From contig CALHQV010000139.1 of the NCBI GenBank assembly GCA_938038035.1, positions 1 to 5,718 of the forward strand: a stretch of 5,718 nt of DNA, given 5' to 3'. A program made the translations under genes and the position numbers. The notes under the pieces are model-generated. The model was not told the origin of the DNA. It did not search any database and saw only the letters and a list, made by a program, of their open reading frames with translations. Every line of letters begins with the position of its first letter. The stretch's first letter is position 1. This stretch comes from an uncultured Gemella sp. GTDB taxonomy: Bacteria > Bacillota > Bacilli > Staphylococcales > Gemellaceae. This document shows, piece by piece, positions 5,718 through 5,718 of the stretch.

Positions 5718-5718
5718 T

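Noticed and set aside
5661..5718. Lysine riboswitch (L box) upstream of the aspartate kinase gene
   Set aside because: Only 58 bases are visible, with no structured elements, and a possible -10 box at 5712-5717 leaves too short a leader. A riboswitch beyond the window cannot be excluded.

Overview
The window looks like two unrelated bacterial genomes joined end to end. Bases 1 to about 1590 have moderate GC (roughly 45-50% in the lines I counted by hand) and carry genes of the kind seen in oral treponemes (spirochaetes). From about 1590 to the end the DNA is AT-rich (about 23-30% GC in the lines counted just after the join), with strong Shine-Dalgarno sites and gene families typical of low-GC Bacilli. 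A Gemella-like organism is my best guess for that part. Both taxon assignments rest on composition and protein family feel, not on a search.

Left part (minus strand): the C-terminal end of an NDP-sugar nucleotidyltransferase, then thyX (flavin-dependent thymidylate synthase) with its own promoter-like sequence. One base after thyX is the start of a membrane protein that runs off the left edge and was missed by simple ORF calling.

Right part: a minus-strand operon padR - DUF1700 - DUF4097, with both gene pairs overlapping by the identical 8 bases ATGAATAA. The DUF4097 gene is cut about 105 codons in, where it fuses in frame to the nucleotidyltransferase tail. A divergent intergenic region holds two consensus promoters and a perfect 10-bp inverted repeat that probably is the PadR operator. 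On the plus strand follows a YigZ/IMPACT family gene, ending at a hairpin terminator shared with a convergent flavodoxin-fold NAD(P)H oxidoreductase. At the right end is a complete aspartate kinase gene with its own terminator.

How it fits together: the padR operon is a self-contained, probably autoregulated envelope module. yigZ, the oxidoreductase and the aspartate kinase are ordinary housekeeping or metabolic genes with separate transcription signals. The most notable thing is the in-frame hybrid ORF at 1239-1901, best explained as an assembly or amplification chimera between two co-resident bacteria and less likely as a real illegitimate recombination. I see no evidence of a new defence, mobile or RNA system.
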